DNA from: an uncultured Prevotella sp.
GTDB lineage: Bacteria; Bacteroidota; Bacteroidia; Bacteroidales; Bacteroidaceae
Length of the DNA stretch: 64,000 nucleotides
Assembly (NCBI GenBank): GCA_947164965.1
Contig: CAMUYR010000014.1
Coordinates: 1-64,000 of the forward strand
Reading direction: 5' to 3'
Shown here: positions 60,204 through 64,000 of the stretch, piece by piece
Position numbering within the stretch: the stretch's first letter is position 1
Layout: each line of letters opens with the position of its first letter
Position numbers and translations under genes: made by a program
The notes under the pieces: generated by a model
The model's database searches: none
What the model was told of the DNA's origin: nothing
Seen by the model: the letters and a program-made list of their open reading frames with translations, nothing else

Positions 60204-61442
60204 TTAAGGAATCAACAACGACGAATCGCCATAACTCAGGAATCGGAAATCGTGAGCAAGGGCATAGTCGTAAATCTTGTGCCAGTCGCCCTTCACAAAA
60301 GCGCTCACCAGCAACAGCAGCGTAGACTGAGGCTGATGGAAATTCGTAATGAGCATCTGGACAATCTTATACTCGTAGCCAGGAGCGATAATAATCTGCG
60401 TTGAAGAGTGGAGCACCGTCAAATCGTGACGAACCATCCACGCAAGCAAGGCTTCCAGTGCCTTTGTACTGTCAACGTTCAAATTTGATGTTTCAGCTTC
60501 ATAGGGTTCCCACTGGGAGACATGCAGCGATTCCTCACTGATTTCGGGCTGCGCCATCACCTTCAAACCCATATAGTAAAGGCTCTCGAGCGTGCGAACA
60601 CTGGTAGTGCCAACGGCAATGGCCTTGCACTGATGAGCAATCAGGCGTTCGAGGGTGTGGCGACGCACAGCGATATATTCCGTATGCATCGGGTGTTCGC
60701 CTATCGTTGAGCTCTTGACGGGCTTAAACGTACCTGCACCGACATGCAACGTCACTTCCTCGCGTTCAATACCTCGGGCGTCGACATCAGCCAACACACG
60801 CTGGGTGAAATGCAAACCAGCCGTAGGAGCTGCAACACTGCCTTTTATCTTGGAATAGACAGTCTGATAGGTGGTCTTGTCGCTCTCCTGCGTCTCACGA
60901 TTCAGATAGGGAGGAATGGGTAGTTCGCCAACGGCATCGAGAATCTCTGCAAAGCTGATCTGTGAGGCGGTGCCATCGGCCTGTGCCCAACAGAATTCTA
61001 CCAGCTGGCTGGTGCCCTGTTCATGCAGACGGGTAGCACGCAGTTCTATCTGCTCACCTTTTATCTCCAATGGGCGCACCAATGTGCCGTCCTTCCACTT
61101 CTTGAGATTTCCCACCAGACAGAGCCATTGACAACGCTCGGTCTGCAGGAACATCACCTCATAATCGGAAGGCAGGGCGGGTTCCAACAGAAAGACCTCA
61201 ATCAAAGCGCCTGTAGACTTGCGGAAATGCATGCGGGCCTGAATGACCTTTGTGTTATTCATCACCATCAGCGCCCCTTCAGGCAGATGGTTGGAGAGGT
61301 TGCGAAACACGTCTTCGCTCACCTGCCCTTTGTTATAGATCAGCAACTTCGACTGATCGCGCTCTGCCTTGGGGAACTTAGCAATACGTTCGTCAGGCAG
61401 AGGGTAGTTATAGTCACTTATTTGTATTTCTTTCGTATTCAT
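60204..61442 (-). CDS. queA: tRNA preQ1(34) S-adenosylmethionine ribosyltransferase-isomerase
   Basis: The protein has 412 residues from MNTKEIQISDYNYPLP; the start two codons upstream (61448) is also possible. It shows QueA motifs: LPDERIAKFP, LVMNNTKVIQARM, AAPTAGLHFT and GTFKPVKS. It adds the cyclopentenediol ring in queuosine synthesis on tRNA. A long insert of variable sequence is not seen, and the length is normal for the Bacteroidetes form. It lies 11 bp after the PAP2 gene on the same strand. Confidence 0.95.
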   Translation of the reverse strand: MNTKEIQISDYNYPLPDERIAKFPKAERDQSKLLIYNKGQVSEDVFRNLSNHLPEGALMVMNNTKVIQARMHFRKSTGALIEVFLLEPALPSDYEVMFLQTERCQWLCLVGNLKKWKDGTLVRPLEIKGEQIELRATRLHEQGTSQLVEFCWAQADGTASQISFAEILDAVGELPIPPYLNRETQESDKTTYQTVYSKIKGSVAAPTAGLHFTQRVLADVDARGIEREEVTLHVGAGTFKPVKSSTIGEHPMHTEYIAVRRHTLERLIAHQCKAIAVGTTSVRTLESLYYMGLKVMAQPEISEESLHVSQWEPYEAETSNLNVDSTKALEALLAWMVRHDLTVLHSSTQIIIAPGYEYKIVQMLITNFHQPQSTLLLLVSAFVKGDWHKIYDYALAHDFRFLSYGDSSLLIP

Positions 61443-61452
61443 AATCAAATCA

Positions 61453-62124
61453 TCAACTCAAAATCAGCGCTTTCAACATTGCGAAAAGCAGCGTCAGGCA
61501 AAGTATGGCAATGGGTACGTCGCAGAGCTTGGCCGAATAACAGACCAGATGAGGACCGCAATAGCGATGGTAAATCCAGCAATAGAGGCGGTAGACACCG
61601 TAGCCAACAAGCGCGCCCCACAGTAATCCGACGGTGATGTCGCCAGGATAATGAACGCCCAGATAAAGACGCGTATAGCAGTTGGTCAGCGACCAGAGAA
61701 CCATAGCAATAGTAAAAAGGCGCTGACGCATAAGCAGGGAAAAGAAGATGGCGATGGAGAAGGTATTCGAAGCATGAGCGGAAAAGAAACCATAACGACC
61801 GCCACGATAGCCGTCGACGGTATCGACCAATAAGCCAATCTCCGGATCGCGCCCCGGACGCCAGCGTGCCACCAGGGGCTTGACTATCGTGTCGTCGATA
61901 GTACCCGCAAAGAAAACACACAAGCCTGCTGCCGCCAAAACCAGGAAGATGCGAAGCACCGTTGTATTGCTGCGCATAACGACATAGAAAAGTGCCAAGT
62001 AAAATGGAATCCACGTGCGCGCATTGGTTAGCGTCATAATCAACGTGTCAAGGAAGAGTGAATTGCTGCCATTGAGCAGCAAAAGTAATTCTTTGTCAAA
62101 GTGTATCAACTCTTCCATAAGCAA
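61453..62124 (-). CDS. PAP2-family membrane phosphatase
   Basis: The 223-residue protein has five to six membrane helices and the three PAP2 motifs: KPLVARWRPGRDP, the His in FFSAHASN and RLYLGVHYPGD. Family members dephosphorylate undecaprenyl pyrophosphate, phosphatidate or lipid A. The compact size and location fit a UppP-like (BacA-unrelated) recycling or lipid phosphatase role. It lies 16 bp downstream of the batD/E gene. Confidence 0.9.
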   Translation of the reverse strand: MLMEELIHFDKELLLLLNGSNSLFLDTLIMTLTNARTWIPFYLALFYVVMRSNTTVLRIFLVLAAAGLCVFFAGTIDDTIVKPLVARWRPGRDPEIGLLVDTVDGYRGGRYGFFSAHASNTFSIAIFFSLLMRQRLFTIAMVLWSLTNCYTRLYLGVHYPGDITVGLLWGALVGYGVYRLYCWIYHRYCGPHLVCYSAKLCDVPIAILCLTLLFAMLKALILS

Positions 62125-62140
62125 TCCATGAAAATTAGGG

Positions 62141-64000
62141 TTAAATCACTTCAATCTGAGTGGTTTCAAGCCAACCTTTTTTACCGTCGGCAACACGGAT
62201 TTCCTTCCATCCCTTCATCGAGTCATCAGTAATGGTGACACGCGTGCCCTCGTGAAGAATGAAGAGGTCGGTACCATTACGAGCCGGCGTACTCTTAACG
62301 GGAACGGCAGAACGAATGATGACAGCTCCAGTACGATGATCGAGCGCACGTTTCTGTTGCCAGGCAAAGAGATTGCTGGAGAGGAACACGAACAACAGCA
62401 ACAGGCCACCGAAGAAACCGACCTTGCGGAGCCAAACGGCATCGGCAAAGAGATAGGCCAATGCCAGGATGATAACCAGAACCAACGATATCAGAGCAAC
62501 ACGGGCCCAAGCATCGACACTCATCAGATTGACCAACGAACGATACCAGGTGACGAAGAACATCTCTGATTCGGGCACAATCTTGTCGATGGTCTTTGAG
62601 CGAGCCATCTGCAGATTGAAACGAATATCTTCGTCGCCAGGAGAAAGCAGCAGGGCACGCTCGTAGGCAATCACCGCCTTGGTGATTTGATCCATACGGT
62701 AATAGCAGTTACCCAGATTATAATAGAGGTCGGAAGAAACGCCCGCCTTCAGCAATTCTTCGTAAGCCTGAGCGGCCTTCTGGTAATTCTCATTGACATA
62801 AGCACTGTCAGCATCAGCCTTGGTAACGGCAGCCTGAGAAGTGAGCGGGAAGAGAGAAGAGCACAGGAGCAGGGCCGTCAGAACAACCATAGTGGCAGAA
62901 CCAGACTTCTTTCCTTTCTTCATCGTAGTGGCAATCTGAGTGATTGCACCCATTGCCGCATCGTATACCTTGTTCATATTACCTGTTGCGTCGCCAGGAG
63001 CGTAACGAGCATATTCACACTCGTCGAGAGCGCCAAGGAACTGATCAATAACCGATTGTTCAACACTATGCGATAGGAGCTGCTGACTGATATTCTCACG
63101 CGACAACTGCTCGACGGGCATGCTGAGCTTGTCGCCCACATATCCCCAAAGAGCACGCATCACCTCATCGTAGAACTCGCCGCTCTTGCCAGCCTGCATC
63201 AAGCGATGAGCCTGTTTCAGTCGCTTCGTAGCTACCTTGTTAGCCTTGCCAGCACGCTGTCCGGCAATATTGGCACGCTCAATAGCTCTGCGACGGAATA
63301 TCACCAAAAGCAGGATGAACGATAACAACAGAACACCGAGAGAAGCCCAATACGCTGTAGAACCAAAAAAGAACTCATCGACAGCATGCTGACGGGTGGA
63401 ACCAGTGTGAATATAGTGAATATCGCTGTTCAGCAGTTTGACATCTTCCTGAGCAGTGAATGCCGCTGGACTGGAACCATCGCCCTTGGAAACATGAAGA
63501 TGGAAGGGTTCAGTCTTCACCGTCTTATAATTGCCTGTCTGTGTGTCAAAATAGATGTACTCGATGGCAGGAATCTCATAATCGCCCTGATGACGTGGTA
63601 CTGCAAGGAAATCGTAAATGATTGAGCCCTCAAGACCTTGTGTAGTAAGACGCGTCTTGTCTGTAACCTTAGCATCATACTTGTCAAAGTCCTTGGGGAA
63701 CTGAACGACGGGTTCCTTCAGCAGTTTCATATTACCAACACCGCTCACCACAACCTGGAGTTTGATAGGATCGTTGGCTTTAACCTCGGTTTTATCTAAC
63801 GTTGCCGAGATATTATACTGCCCCACTCCACCAGAGAATCCTGCAGGACGCTGAGGCAGAGGATCGACCTGAATCGTGATGCCTGGAGCCTTGATCTGTT
63901 TCTTGACTTCGATATAACCGGAGCCACCATTGAAGAATGCCTCGAAGGGATCGACAGAACGATTCTGCTGGACCACCAGTCCTTCGTAAGTAATGCTGGG
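62141..64000 (-). CDS. batD: BatD-BatE fusion protein (partial, 5' end outside window)
   Basis: The reading frame stays open to the window edge, so the track start at 63976 (a GTG) is not the real one. The N-terminal part is BatD: beta-rich extracytoplasmic domains (GGVGQYNISATLDKTEVKAN, then KDFDKYDAKVTDKTRLTTQG), a membrane helix (SLGVLLLSFILLLVIF) and a cytoplasmic helical region. From about residue 370 it continues as a BatE-like section with a signal-like helix, TPR units (ENYQKAAQAYEELLKAG) and a C-terminal SH3-type domain. Bat proteins aid aerotolerance and envelope integrity. BatD and BatE are usually separate genes. Confidence 0.85.
   Translation of the reverse strand, partial: PSITYEGLVVQQNRSVDPFEAFFNGGSGYIEVKKQIKAPGITIQVDPLPQRPAGFSGGVGQYNISATLDKTEVKANDPIKLQVVVSGVGNMKLLKEPVVQFPKDFDKYDAKVTDKTRLTTQGLEGSIIYDFLAVPRHQGDYEIPAIEYIYFDTQTGNYKTVKTEPFHLHVSKGDGSSPAAFTAQEDVKLLNSDIHYIHTGSTRQHAVDEFFFGSTAYWASLGVLLLSFILLLVIFRRRAIERANIAGQRAGKANKVATKRLKQAHRLMQAGKSGEFYDEVMRALWGYVGDKLSMPVEQLSRENISQQLLSHSVEQSVIDQFLGALDECEYARYAPGDATGNMNKVYDAAMGAITQIATTMKKGKKSGSATMVVLTALLLCSSLFPLTSQAAVTKADADSAYVNENYQKAAQAYEELLKAGVSSDLYYNLGNCYYRMDQITKAVIAYERALLLSPGDEDIRFNLQMARSKTIDKIVPESEMFFVTWYRSLVNLMSVDAWARVALISLVLVIILALAYLFADAVWLRKVGFFGGLLLLFVFLSSNLFAWQQKRALDHRTGAVIIRSAVPVKSTPARNGTDLFILHEGTRVTITDDSMKGWKEIRVADGKKGWLETTQIEVI

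Overview
The window comes from the chromosome of an anaerobic Bacteroidales bacterium, most likely a Prevotella or close relative. The evidence is a set of families typical of that order (RprXY, BatD/BatE, DUF4270, DUF3256, DUF4296, HU-like/DUF4248/smalltalk) and the recurring Bacteroidetes promoter form (TTG, about 19-20 bp, TAnnTTTG). Rubrerythrin, fused FeoA-FeoB and a BatD-BatE protein fit an anaerobe that copes with occasional oxygen.

Layout. 1-3.2 kb: tail of an HU-like gene, a decayed PP2C phosphatase, a PaaI-type thioesterase, a small membrane protein and a two-domain secreted esterase. 3.3-16 kb: a lipoprotein and a cyclophilin, tRNA-Arg, a SpoU methyltransferase, yebC, pheT, the rprXY two-component system, recJ-recQ and an inositol-monophosphatase family gene. 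16-30 kb: rplU-rpmA, a candidate small RNA, a DUF3256 gene, paaK, rsmE, a nucleoside-type MFS transporter, the ileS-dksA-lspA-DUF4296 operon, tilS, an rRNA methyltransferase and a 3'-5' exonuclease. 30-45 kb: ftsK-lolA, a DUF5687 permease, rlmH, feoAB, mtgA, an OmpA-type lipoprotein, proS-rbr, panC-panD, a GT5 starch-synthase domain and a DUF4270 lipoprotein. 45-56 kb is the accessory part: the smalltalk/HU-like/DUF4248 cassette, a REP-associated tyrosine transposase (RAYT), four AraC-type regulators, and an S66/GH3 gene pair that lacks key catalytic residues. 56-64 kb: pcrA, nadE, queA, a PAP2 phosphatase and batD/E.

The most interesting theme is short palindromic (REP-like) elements lying in frame inside genes: one in tilS, three in the RAYT gene itself and two in a TPR/AraC regulator. 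The tilS element shares its core with a palindrome just downstream of the RAYT gene, which suggests a mobile-repeat system that is tolerated within coding sequence. Other notable signals are a promoter-to-terminator unit of about 74 nt with no reading frame (candidate ncRNA, 17.0 kb), a five-unit 10-bp iteron-like array upstream of the HU-like gene, and paired direct repeats spaced 20-21 bp, as in AraC half-sites, in three intergenic regions of the AraC cluster.

All calls rest on reading the sequence and the supplied translations; no similarity search was run. No rRNA, CRISPR array, complete prophage or complete IS element was seen.
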